DNA from: Sinomicrobium oceani
GTDB lineage: Bacteria > Bacteroidota > Bacteroidia > Flavobacteriales > Flavobacteriaceae
Direction: 5' to 3'
Length of the DNA: 64,000 nucleotides
Assembly: GCF_900119185.1 (NCBI RefSeq)
Contig: NZ_FPJE01000003.1
Location: 248,001-312,000 of the forward strand
Shown: piece by piece, positions 51,780-59,421 of the stretch
How the letters are laid out: each line of letters starts with the position of its first letter
Numbering within the stretch: the first letter of the stretch is position 1
Position numbers and translations under genes: made by a program
The notes under the pieces: generated by a model
Told to the model about the DNA's origin: nothing
The model's input: only the letters and a program-made list of their open reading frames with translations
Databases searched by the model: none

Positions 51780-53471
51780 ATGAAACACATTTTTACAACC
51801 CTCTATCTTCTGCTGATATTCGCGGTTTCTTCCTTTGCTCAGGAAACTAAATCTTCTGACAATATCTATCAGATTCAAGATAGTTTACTGATACCAACAA
51901 AAAGCGGAATTGACATTTCGGCAACCATAGTCCGAAAACAAACCAATACGCAACCATTACCGGTTGTTCTTTTTTACACAACGTACTATCAGGGAGAAGG
52001 AGATAGCTTTTTCGCAAAATTATCGGCTGATAGAGATTACGTTGGAATTGTCGCTTATGCTCGGGGAATTAGGACAGATATAAACCATTATGTCCCTTAT
52101 GAAAATGAACAAACGGATATTTACGATATTATAGATTGGATAAGCAAACAAGAGTGGTGCAATGGAAATGTTGGTATGTATGGTGGTAGTTACACAGGAT
52201 TTTCGCAATGGGTAACGGTAAAAAATATTCATCCAGCACTTAAAACCATTGTTCCACAAGTGGCTGTTATGCCAGGTTATGACACTCCTATGGAAAATAA
52301 TGTCCAAATGAATTTGGGGTTATATTGGGCAAATGACAATATTTATAAAAAAGAACCCATTAGAAGAAGTTTGCCTTTTGAATGGTTTAATAATGGTATA
52401 GCCTGGAAACATCTCGACAGTTTGGCCGGATATAAAAGCGAGATATTTCAAAATTGGCTACGACATCCCGGTTATGACAATTATTGGCAATCATTGGTTC
52501 CGACTCCGGAAGAGTATACAAAAATCAATATTCCTGTCCTTACGACAACAGGATATTATGATGGTTCACAAATCGGTGCTGTTCAATATTTCAAACTTCA
52601 CCATAAATACAATAAAAAAGCAAACCACTATTTTGTAATTGGACCTTATGATCATTGGGGAGGACAAGCCAAAGCAGCAAAAAACCTAATGGGGTATGAT
52701 ATTGACAGTGTTGCGAACGTGAATATGCGGGAATTGGCTTATGACTGGCTTGATCACATATTAAAAGGCAAACCAAAGCCTGAATTGCTGAAGGACAAGG
52801 TAAACTATCAGGTGATGGGGACAAATGAATGGAAACACGCTCCTTCTTTGCAAGCCATGAATAACGACACGATAAGATTGTATTTAGACCATAAAAAACT
52901 TACAATTCATAAGCCGAAAAAGAAAAGATTTGAAGAACAATCAGTAGATCTTAAAGACAGGGAAAATCAAAATAATTATTACACTCCTGAAATTATTTTT
53001 GACACATTAGATGTAAGCAATGGATTAGTCTTCACATCGAAACCTTTTGAAAAAGACTTTTCGGTAAACGGGGCATTTACGGGAAACCTGTGTGCAACCA
53101 TCAACAAAAAAGATATGGATGTTTCCATTGCTTTGTATGAGCTGATGCCAAACGGAAAATATTTCTTCCTTACCCGATATGTGGGTAGGGCAAGCTATGC
53201 TAAAGACAATTCAAAACGACAGTTATTACAACCTGGTAAAAAAGAGCGTATTCCATTTGACAACACCAGGTTTGTAAGCAAAAAAATAGCTAAAGGTAGC
53301 CGACTTTTGATTTTGCTCAACATCAATAAGCATCCGTTTGAAGTAATCAACTATGGTTCGGGAAGACCTGTTTCAGACGAAACTATAAAAGATGCAGGTG
53401 AACCATTACAAATTAAATGGCACAATGAAAGTTATATCGAAATCCCGATATGGAAGAATAAGAAGAACTGA
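51780..53471 (+). CDS. CocE/NonD-family hydrolase, exported
   Basis: 563 residues with a signal peptide (MKHIFTTLYLLLIFAVSSFA). Alpha/beta-hydrolase domain with nucleophile Ser137 (GMYGGSYTGF), the acid in TTGYYDGSQ and the His in GPYDHWGGQ. The C-terminal jelly roll (about 380-560) is the X-Pro dipeptidyl-peptidase C-like domain. The family includes cocaine esterase, alpha-amino-acid ester hydrolases and X-Pro peptidases. Codon use is strongly A/T-ending, unlike genes to the left of 45 kb, suggesting transfer. Next to it lies an IS481-type relic. Confidence 0.9.
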   Translation: MKHIFTTLYLLLIFAVSSFAQETKSSDNIYQIQDSLLIPTKSGIDISATIVRKQTNTQPLPVVLFYTTYYQGEGDSFFAKLSADRDYVGIVAYARGIRTDINHYVPYENEQTDIYDIIDWISKQEWCNGNVGMYGGSYTGFSQWVTVKNIHPALKTIVPQVAVMPGYDTPMENNVQMNLGLYWANDNIYKKEPIRRSLPFEWFNNGIAWKHLDSLAGYKSEIFQNWLRHPGYDNYWQSLVPTPEEYTKINIPVLTTTGYYDGSQIGAVQYFKLHHKYNKKANHYFVIGPYDHWGGQAKAAKNLMGYDIDSVANVNMRELAYDWLDHILKGKPKPELLKDKVNYQVMGTNEWKHAPSLQAMNNDTIRLYLDHKKLTIHKPKKKRFEEQSVDLKDRENQNNYYTPEIIFDTLDVSNGLVFTSKPFEKDFSVNGAFTGNLCATINKKDMDVSIALYELMPNGKYFFLTRYVGRASYAKDNSKRQLLQPGKKERIPFDNTRFVSKKIAKGSRLLILLNINKHPFEVINYGSGRPVSDETIKDAGEPLQIKWHNESYIEIPIWKNKKN

Positions 53472-53559
53472 CAAAAACATCCGCCATCGACAATGGCTGT
53501 TTGTGAGATTTACAGACATCGTTTCACTTGTTGAGTTGTAGATCAAGTCGATAATCTTG

Positions 53560-53888
53560 AACTCGGAGCCGTTCTTGTGATCCATTGTATGTTTCACTAA
53601 CATCTTTTCAAAGTGGAGTTTTATCGGATAATGCGTTGATACTATCCATGGGGTTTTACCATTTAGGGAGCTGTGGGACCTGAGGCAATGATAATGGAAT
53701 TTACATTGCGATAGCAAGCTGGAGGAGTTCCGGGGCCTTTAGGTTTACCGTGGGATAGAATTCGTCAAGGTCAGTCAGTGTGGCTGAGGCCGCTCAACCT
53801 TTCCATCCGAGTGGGGAGAACGTGGCTTAATAGGCCGGAATTTGATACCATACTCATCAATCAGTTTTCCATCCAGGTCGTTTCTTAA
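53560..53888 (-). pseudogene. Relic of an IS481-family transposase (frameshifted)
   Basis: On the minus strand, three pieces in different frames together match the C-terminal half of an IS481-type DDE transposase. They are LIDEYGIKFRPIKPRSPHSD followed by GKVERPQ (53885 down), then LTDLDEFYPTVNLKAPELLQ, then HYHCLRSHSSLNGKTPWIV. At least two frameshifts and one stop separate them. The first half of the gene and the terminal repeats were not found. The 590-bp gap 53472-54060 shows no other gene. Confidence 0.82.
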
Positions 53889-54060
53889 TATGATATGATA
53901 ACATAAAGCTATGGAAACGATCTTTATGAATCACACAGCTACAGCAGCAACTGACATTTCAAAAATATTTAGCCGAAACAGAAAAGAATTTCAAGTCTCC
54001 TGACATACCGCTGTCATAATGTCTAATTAATTTAGCGGTGTAACTTAAAAAAATGATGAA

Positions 54061-54474
54061 ATGAAATTAGCATCAATTAGAATAATTACTTCTAAAATTG
54101 AGGAACTGATAAAATTTTACGAGAAAGTAACAGGAATACCGTTAGTGCGATACACACCGGATTTTGCTGAACTTCAAACCCAATCTGTAACATTAGCAAT
54201 AGGCAGCACCAGAACCTTAGAATTATTCGGAGGAGACCATGTTGCGCAAGCAGGTCATAATCGCAGTGCCATAATAGAATTTCGAGTAGAGAATGTAGAT
54301 AACGACTATGATAGATTAGCTGATTATCTCGAAAATTGTATAGTTCAAAAACCCACTACATTACCATGGGGAAATAAATCATTTTTGTTCAGGGACCCTG
54401 ATAACAACCTTGTGAATCTGTTCACACCTGTTACGCCCGAAGCTATACAGAAGTTTGATCGGACACCTGTCTAA
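54061..54474 (+). CDS. VOC-family (glyoxalase-like) protein
   Basis: 137 residues with the two beta-alpha-beta-beta-beta modules of the vicinal oxygen chelate fold: SIRIITSKIEELIKFYEKVTG at the start and WGNKSFLFRDPDNNLVNLFTP near the end, the latter a typical metal-site strand with Asp-Pro-Asp. Members include glyoxalases, dioxygenases and antibiotic-binding proteins; the substrate is unknown. Own terminator follows. Confidence 0.88.
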   Translation: MKLASIRIITSKIEELIKFYEKVTGIPLVRYTPDFAELQTQSVTLAIGSTRTLELFGGDHVAQAGHNRSAIIEFRVENVDNDYDRLADYLENCIVQKPTTLPWGNKSFLFRDPDNNLVNLFTPVTPEAIQKFDRTPV

Positions 54475-54502
54475 AAAGGAAAACACTACCGTAACAAATA
54501 GT

Positions 54503-54540
54503 AAAACCCTGTAAATTCTACAATTTACAGGGTTTTTTTT
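54503..54540 (+). terminator. Rho-independent terminator of the VOC gene
   Basis: AAACCCTGTAAATT pairs with AATTTACAGGGTTT around a TCTAC loop, followed by eight T residues. The remaining 240 bp up to the ATPase stop show no feature. Confidence 0.92.
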
Positions 54541-54784
54541 GATACTCTTGGAAGAGTTTTAAAGTGAGCCTGGCAGAACGATTTTCGAACCGGTTTTTGG
54601 AGGATTTGAAGAAGTTGGCGGTTGGGAAAACTGGATAGTTAATACCTGTGACAGGATAAATTTTGTTTAAAAGGATCATAGACTGTTTCCTATACCTTTC
54701 TTATGCCACATAATTTGAGTAATGTTGACAAAGGCGCAGATATATGTATTTGTTGTATAAATATATAATTCTATCATGTGAAAG

Positions 54785-56734
54785 TTACATCCGCTGTATT
54801 CTCACTGCGTTCAATATCGCAAGCAATGCCACACCCACATCGGCAAAAACGGCCTCCCACATGGTGGCCATCCCACCGGCCCCCAAGGCCAGTACGATGA
54901 TTTTCACTCCAAAGGCAAGTCCTATATTCTGCCAAACGATGTGCTTGGTTTGTTTACCTACCTGAATGGCCGTAGCAATCTTCGATGGCTGGTCGGTTTG
55001 AATGACCACATCGGCTGTTTCGATAGCAGCATCACTCCCCAGCCCGCCCATGGCCATGCCCACATCAGCCAAGGCAAGTACGGGAGCATCATTGATACCG
55101 TCCCCTACAAAGGCAATAACACGCTTAGGGTCCTTTTTCAGGGCCTCCACTTTCTCCACTTTTTGTTCGGGTAATAGGTCGCCAAAGGCTTTGTCAATAC
55201 CCAATGAACGGGCTACCTGTTGGGTAACAGCATCTTTATCTCCGGACAACATGATCAATTCCCGAATTCCGGCTTTATGCATGAGCTGCACTGCTGTTGC
55301 TGCATCTTCTTTTAGTTCGTCGGCTATTACCATATATCCTGCGTATTTTCCATCAATAGCTACATGGATCACAGTATTAACCTCATTAGCTGCATCGGCA
55401 CAGGTGATAATGTTTTCCTTGTCCATCAGCCTTTGGTTGCCAATGGTTACCTGTCGGCCGTTGACTGTTCCTTTCAGGCCATGCCCGGCAATTTCCTCCT
55501 GTTGTTCGGGTTCTGTAATGTTCTTACCTTGCTTTTGGGCATACGTTACAATAGCCTTGGCTATGGGGTGTGTGGACTTGCTTTCCATAGCTGCTGCCAT
55601 ACTGAGCCAATCGGTAGTGACGGTATCCATCGTAACCGCTTTTTGTACCTCAAACACTCCTTTGGTGAGCGTTCCGGTTTTGTCCATCACCACAGTGTTG
55701 ATCCTTGTCATCAGGTCGAGGTAGTTAGAACCTTTAAACAAAATCCCTTTGTGGGAAGCTGCACCTATCCCGCCAAAATAGCCCAATGGAATAGAAACAA
55801 CGAGCGCACAAGGACAGGAAATCACCAAGAAGATCAAGGCCCGGTAGAGCCAATCCTCAAACACATAATTTTCTACAAAAAAGTAAGGCAAAAAAGCCAG
55901 GCCAACGGCCAGAAAAGTAACGATCGGGGTATAAACCCTTGCGAATTTGCGAATAAACTGCTCAGTTTTGGCCTTTCGGGCAGTAGCATTCTGGACCAAC
56001 TCCAGGATACGTGCCAACGAACTTTCGTTGAAGGGTTTAGTGACTTTCAATTCAATCAGCCTGTCCAGGTTGACCATCCCGGCCAATACGGTCTCCCCCA
56101 GGTTATAGGTGGCGGGTTTACTTTCTCCGGTTAAGGCGGAAGTATTGAAGCTGCTTTTTTCACTCAGCATCTCCCCATCGAGGGGTACTTTCTCCCCGGG
56201 CTTTACTTGTATAATTTCTCCTATTTTCACTTCTTCGGGATGTACGGTCACCATTTGCTCATTTCGCTGTACTGAAGCCGATTCCGGACGGATATCCAGC
56301 AGAGCCTTAATGTTCCTTTTTGCCCGGTTCACGGCAGTATCCTGAAACAGTTCCCCAATGGCATAGAAAAGCATTACAGCCACTGCTTCAGGATATTCCT
56401 GAATGGCAAAAGCCCCGAGTGTGGCTATACCCATCAGAAAAAACTCGGTGAACACATCCCCCTTCAGAATAGATTTCCAACCTTTGACCAGTACAGGCCA
56501 GCCTACAGGTAAATAGGCCAGCACATACCAACCTATGCGGGGCCAGCCATGGAAAAATGCTGGCTTAATAAACTGGTCAGCCGCGATGCCTGCCAAAAGC
56601 ATTATCAGGCTCACGATACCACTCCCCCAAGTATTGAGAAAAGTGGGTTTATTTTTTATATCCTGCTTATTTTTTTGAGATTGCTGCTCAATCTCGCAAC
56701 AGGATTGATCTTTTATATGATGTGCATTTGCCAT
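54785..56734 (-). CDS. Heavy-metal P1B-type ATPase (Zn/Cd/Pb class)
   Basis: 649 residues. The membrane metal site is Cys307-Pro-Cys309 (ISCPCALVV). Phosphorylated Asp351 is in MDKTGTLT, the HP motif in STHPIAKA, and the hinge in GDGINDAPVLALADVG. A C-terminal DVGVALLAILNAVRI suits the Zn/Cd-exporting ZntA/CadA class, which has an Asp in the last helix. There is no HMA domain; the N-terminus is short and has His-His and Cys12-Cys13, which may serve to take up metal. It exports metal from cytoplasm to periplasm, where the CusBA-type system can take over. Last gene of the minus-strand metal cluster. Confidence 0.92.
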   Translation of the reverse strand: MANAHHIKDQSCCEIEQQSQKNKQDIKNKPTFLNTWGSGIVSLIMLLAGIAADQFIKPAFFHGWPRIGWYVLAYLPVGWPVLVKGWKSILKGDVFTEFFLMGIATLGAFAIQEYPEAVAVMLFYAIGELFQDTAVNRAKRNIKALLDIRPESASVQRNEQMVTVHPEEVKIGEIIQVKPGEKVPLDGEMLSEKSSFNTSALTGESKPATYNLGETVLAGMVNLDRLIELKVTKPFNESSLARILELVQNATARKAKTEQFIRKFARVYTPIVTFLAVGLAFLPYFFVENYVFEDWLYRALIFLVISCPCALVVSIPLGYFGGIGAASHKGILFKGSNYLDLMTRINTVVMDKTGTLTKGVFEVQKAVTMDTVTTDWLSMAAAMESKSTHPIAKAIVTYAQKQGKNITEPEQQEEIAGHGLKGTVNGRQVTIGNQRLMDKENIITCADAANEVNTVIHVAIDGKYAGYMVIADELKEDAATAVQLMHKAGIRELIMLSGDKDAVTQQVARSLGIDKAFGDLLPEQKVEKVEALKKDPKRVIAFVGDGINDAPVLALADVGMAMGGLGSDAAIETADVVIQTDQPSKIATAIQVGKQTKHIVWQNIGLAFGVKIIVLALGAGGMATMWEAVFADVGVALLAILNAVRIQRM

Positions 56735-56827
56735 AAGTTTTGTCTTTAATGTGTGGAATAGGAAATGCCCAAAGGCAGAGCATGATGGTACCGGTGAATA
56801 ATGTAGTCATGTTTTTTTGTTGAACAC

Positions 56828-57139
56828 CTACAATTCAATTTCATTTTCAATAAACCCTTTTGCTCCCTTTGGTCCTGATAATTCCAGCAATATCGGATAT
56901 ACCTGCTTGGAAACTGTAAGATGGAAAGAAAAAAAGTCACAACAAAGCCGTTCGGTTTTAATGAAGTCGTTTATCAGGTCAAGAGTTTGATCCGATCCGG
57001 CAAACTTGTACCTGAACCCATTGGGCATTTCTTGCCTTTCTATGACCAACTTTTTTAGTTTGGCAATTGCAGTAGCTTTTCTTCGTCTCAACTCCGGGGT
57101 AGTAAGTTTACAACTGATCTTGTTTTCATCCTTTTCCAT
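56828..57139 (-). CDS. Small conserved protein of metal-resistance clusters, with Cys-Cys pair
   Basis: 103 residues from ATG at 57139 (MEKDENKISCKL); 57169 is an alternative start. A helical N-terminal half (ELRRRKATAIAKLKKLVIER) is followed by FIKTERLCCDFFSFHLTV and GPKGAKGFIENEIEL. The Cys-Cys between acidic and aromatic residues may bind metal. I recall similar unnamed proteins beside czc or mer genes, but know no function. It lies between the Fur regulator and the ATPase on the same strand. Confidence 0.7.
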   Translation of the reverse strand: MEKDENKISCKLTTPELRRRKATAIAKLKKLVIERQEMPNGFRYKFAGSDQTLDLINDFIKTERLCCDFFSFHLTVSKQVYPILLELSGPKGAKGFIENEIEL

Positions 57140-57272
57140 AGTCGTCGTATTAAGAAGTTCTTGGGGCATACATAATGATAAGCATCCCCAGCACGGCGAT
57201 TGTTCCGTTTGATAAATGAACCTCTATGGACTTAAAGGTACAAACAAAAATCATGCACAGGAATTGCATTTA

Positions 57273-57689
57273 TCAGGCGCTGCATTTCCCACACACGCCC
57301 TTCACCACCAGGTTGGCTTCTTCTGGTATAAACTCTCCGGGCAGGTCGATGTCCGGGATTTTGTATTTGGGCAAACAGAAAGTTTCCCGACACATCCGGC
57401 AATGGAAATGCACATGGAGGTCCTGTTCTATATTGCATTCACAGCCTTCTTCGCACAGGGCATACTTGGGGGCGCCGGTACCATCATCGATACTGTGTAC
57501 CAGTCCGTTTTCCTGAAAGGTTTTCAGCGTGCGGTATAGTGTCACCCTGTCTGACTTTTCAAATACTTCTTCCAGGTCGGAAAGGCTGACAGCCGCTTCC
57601 TGACCGGACAGAGCTTCCAGTACCAACAGCCGCATGGCTGTTGGCCTAATGCCCTTTTGTTTGAGTTTAATTTCGAGTTCTTTGATCAT
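57273..57689 (-). CDS. Fur-family transcriptional regulator (Zur/Fur type)
   Basis: 138 residues from ATG at 57689 (MIKELEIKLKQKGIRPT). DNA-binding winged helix (IRPTAMRLLVLEAL ... DRVTLYRTLKTFQENGLVH). The metal sites are HVHFHCRMCRETFC and CGKC at the C-terminus, giving two CxxC pairs for structural zinc. Inside a Zn/Cd-type efflux cluster a zinc-sensing role is more likely than iron, but the sensed metal is not fixed by sequence. It is 45 bp after the PII gene. Confidence 0.88.
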   Translation of the reverse strand: MIKELEIKLKQKGIRPTAMRLLVLEALSGQEAAVSLSDLEEVFEKSDRVTLYRTLKTFQENGLVHSIDDGTGAPKYALCEEGCECNIEQDLHVHFHCRMCRETFCLPKYKIPDIDLPGEFIPEEANLVVKGVCGKCSA

Positions 57690-57734
57690 GGTATCTTTTG
57701 TTAAAATGAATTCCAAAACCGGGGGTTGATATAC

Positions 57735-58076
57735 CTATTTCATATCAAATTTTTTAATGGATTTTCCTGTTTTTATGCGAAAAGCATCCTCGATTTCCGT
57801 AACATAAATAATGCCATCACCGGGTTCAGGCGTTTGTGCCTTACCACATATCAACTGTACTGCTTTATCCATTTCTTCATTCTGACAGACCAGCTCCAAT
57901 TTTACAATCGGACTGTCGGTAAAATGAAAATCCAGGGAAGGTGAAGCATCTCTTTTCTTATAGGCTCCTGTACCTTCTCCTTTGGATAGCGTAATGCTTT
58001 CAAATCCGGCATCGCGCAAAGTTTCCACTACGGTTTGTACTCTATTAGGTTTTATAAATGCTTTTATTTCTTTCAT
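57735..58076 (-). CDS. PII-like signal protein of the metal-efflux-linked group
   Basis: 113 residues with the PII fold: MKEIKAFIKPNRVQTVVETL at the start and GDGIIYVTEIEDAFRIKTGK at the end. The T-loop lacks Tyr51, the residue uridylylated in GlnB (position 51 is His), and the B-loop lysine Lys90 that binds ATP phosphate is Ile. So it is not a normal nitrogen sensor. A PII subgroup (called PII-NG in the literature) is known beside CusA-type pumps; this fits. It lies 82 bp after the CusB gene. The ligand is unknown. Confidence 0.88.
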   Translation of the reverse strand: MKEIKAFIKPNRVQTVVETLRDAGFESITLSKGEGTGAYKKRDASPSLDFHFTDSPIVKLELVCQNEEMDKAVQLICGKAQTPEPGDGIIYVTEIEDAFRIKTGKSIKKFDMK

Positions 58077-58118
58077 CTTGATAATTTTTGGTTTTAATCT
58101 TGCCCGAAGTTGTCAATG

Positions 58119-58148
58119 GGCAGTTGGCAAGAAAACATGCCAACTGCC
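58119..58148 (-). repeat. Stable hairpin between adaptor and PII genes
   Basis: GGCAGTTGGCA (58119-58129) and TGCCAACTGCC (58138-58148) form a perfect 11-bp stem. On the minus strand no T-run follows, so it is not a standard terminator for cusB; it may mark an mRNA processing or stability point. On the plus strand it is followed by TTTTGCTCTTTT. Confidence 0.6.
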
Positions 58149-58158
58149 TTTTGCTCTT

Positions 58159-59385
58159 TTAGTGACTATGAGAAGTCTGACTTTTTTTCATCTCTGAAAT
58201 CAGGTAATACGCATTGTTCCAGGCGATTTTTGTCCCTTTTGGCAGGGGTTCCAAAAGTTTAATCTCTACCCATCCATCTTCGATAATACCTGTTCGTACT
58301 TCCACAGCTTTAAATGCCCATTCGGTTTTGCCATCTTCCTCATGCGCTTCTGCCATAAAAATGTAGGGCTTGCCTTCTTCTTCAATGACCGCTCCCTCAG
58401 GCAATGCCTTTACCTCATTATTACCGGTCCTGATCTTACCATTGATATACATACCCGGAATCAGGAAATCTTCCTTTTTGTCGATCTCTGCATGTATATG
58501 AACAGCTTTCGGATTTTGCTCAAATTGTTTACCAACGGAATAAATTTTGGCATTTAGGGTACTGCCCGGGACCGACTCTACGGTAAAGGACACCTTCTGT
58601 CCTTTTTTCACTTTATATACGTCCTTTTCAAATACCATGAGGTCGGCGTGGATATGGTCGGTATTGACCACCATGAACATTTCGGTCTGGGGATCGGCAT
58701 ACTGTCCCATCTGAACCTTTACTTTTTCAATGTATCCATTGATGGGGCTTACCACGGGTACATATTGATAGATATTCCCGCTTTGTACCTTTGCCATATT
58801 CAGGCTGAGCTGTTTCAATTGGGCTTCATAGCCTTTGACCTCTCCCTTCATTGCTTGGTAATCGGCCACCGTTTCCTGGTACTCCTTGCCGGAGCCTACT
58901 TCTTCCTCATACAGTCGTTTCTGTCGCAGCATTTCCTTTTCCAGGAACTGGAAGCGACTGTAAGCTTTCACATAATTGGTTTGAAGATTGGTCAGGTTGG
59001 GGTGAGAAAGGTAAGCCAATGCCTGACCCTTATTCACCTTGTCACCTTCTATCACTTTTATAGAAGAAACATTGGCACCAAGAATAGCTGTGACGGTTGC
59101 TTCGTGCTGGGGAGGGACTTCCAACTGGCCGTTGGCCTCGACCACCCCGGAAAGTGTACGGGAGGGCAATGTATCTACTTTGATGCCCAAACTTTCAAAT
59201 TTAAGATCAGAAAGGTGAAGTTCGCCCATACCTTCTTCGCTATGGCCTTCTTCTTCACGCCCTGCTTCTTCTCCCGCATGATCTTCATGCCCGGCCTCAG
59301 CAGTATCAGCCGATTTATTACCACACCCCGTAAATACCGATACCATAAGTGCCAGTGCCAGTATGTATATGATTTGCTTTCTCAT
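58159..59385 (-). CDS. RND efflux periplasmic adaptor (CusB/CzcB type)
   Basis: 408 residues. Lipoprotein signal with SVFTGC (about Cys21). A His/Glu-rich linker follows (AGHEDHAGEEAGREEEGHSEEG), probably binding metal. Then come the barrel-sandwich hybrid domain, split by a helical hairpin (YVKAYSRFQFLEKEMLRQKRLYEE), and the beta-barrel and membrane-proximal domains (VVSPINGYIEKVKVQMGQ, VPGSTLNAKIYSVG). It links the pump in the inner membrane to the outer-membrane channel. The pump gene lies 36 bp upstream. Confidence 0.93.
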   Translation of the reverse strand: MRKQIIYILALALMVSVFTGCGNKSADTAEAGHEDHAGEEAGREEEGHSEEGMGELHLSDLKFESLGIKVDTLPSRTLSGVVEANGQLEVPPQHEATVTAILGANVSSIKVIEGDKVNKGQALAYLSHPNLTNLQTNYVKAYSRFQFLEKEMLRQKRLYEEEVGSGKEYQETVADYQAMKGEVKGYEAQLKQLSLNMAKVQSGNIYQYVPVVSPINGYIEKVKVQMGQYADPQTEMFMVVNTDHIHADLMVFEKDVYKVKKGQKVSFTVESVPGSTLNAKIYSVGKQFEQNPKAVHIHAEIDKKEDFLIPGMYINGKIRTGNNEVKALPEGAVIEEEGKPYIFMAEAHEEDGKTEWAFKAVEVRTGIIEDGWVEIKLLEPLPKGTKIAWNNAYYLISEMKKSQTSHSH

Positions 59386-59421
59386 TGTTTTATATTTTCT
59401 AAATCTATTGATCAGTTTGTA

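Noticed and set aside
57170-57272. Frame of about 35 codons between the Fur and Cys-Cys genes on the minus strand
   Set aside because: Too short, no start context, and no similarity to a known small protein.
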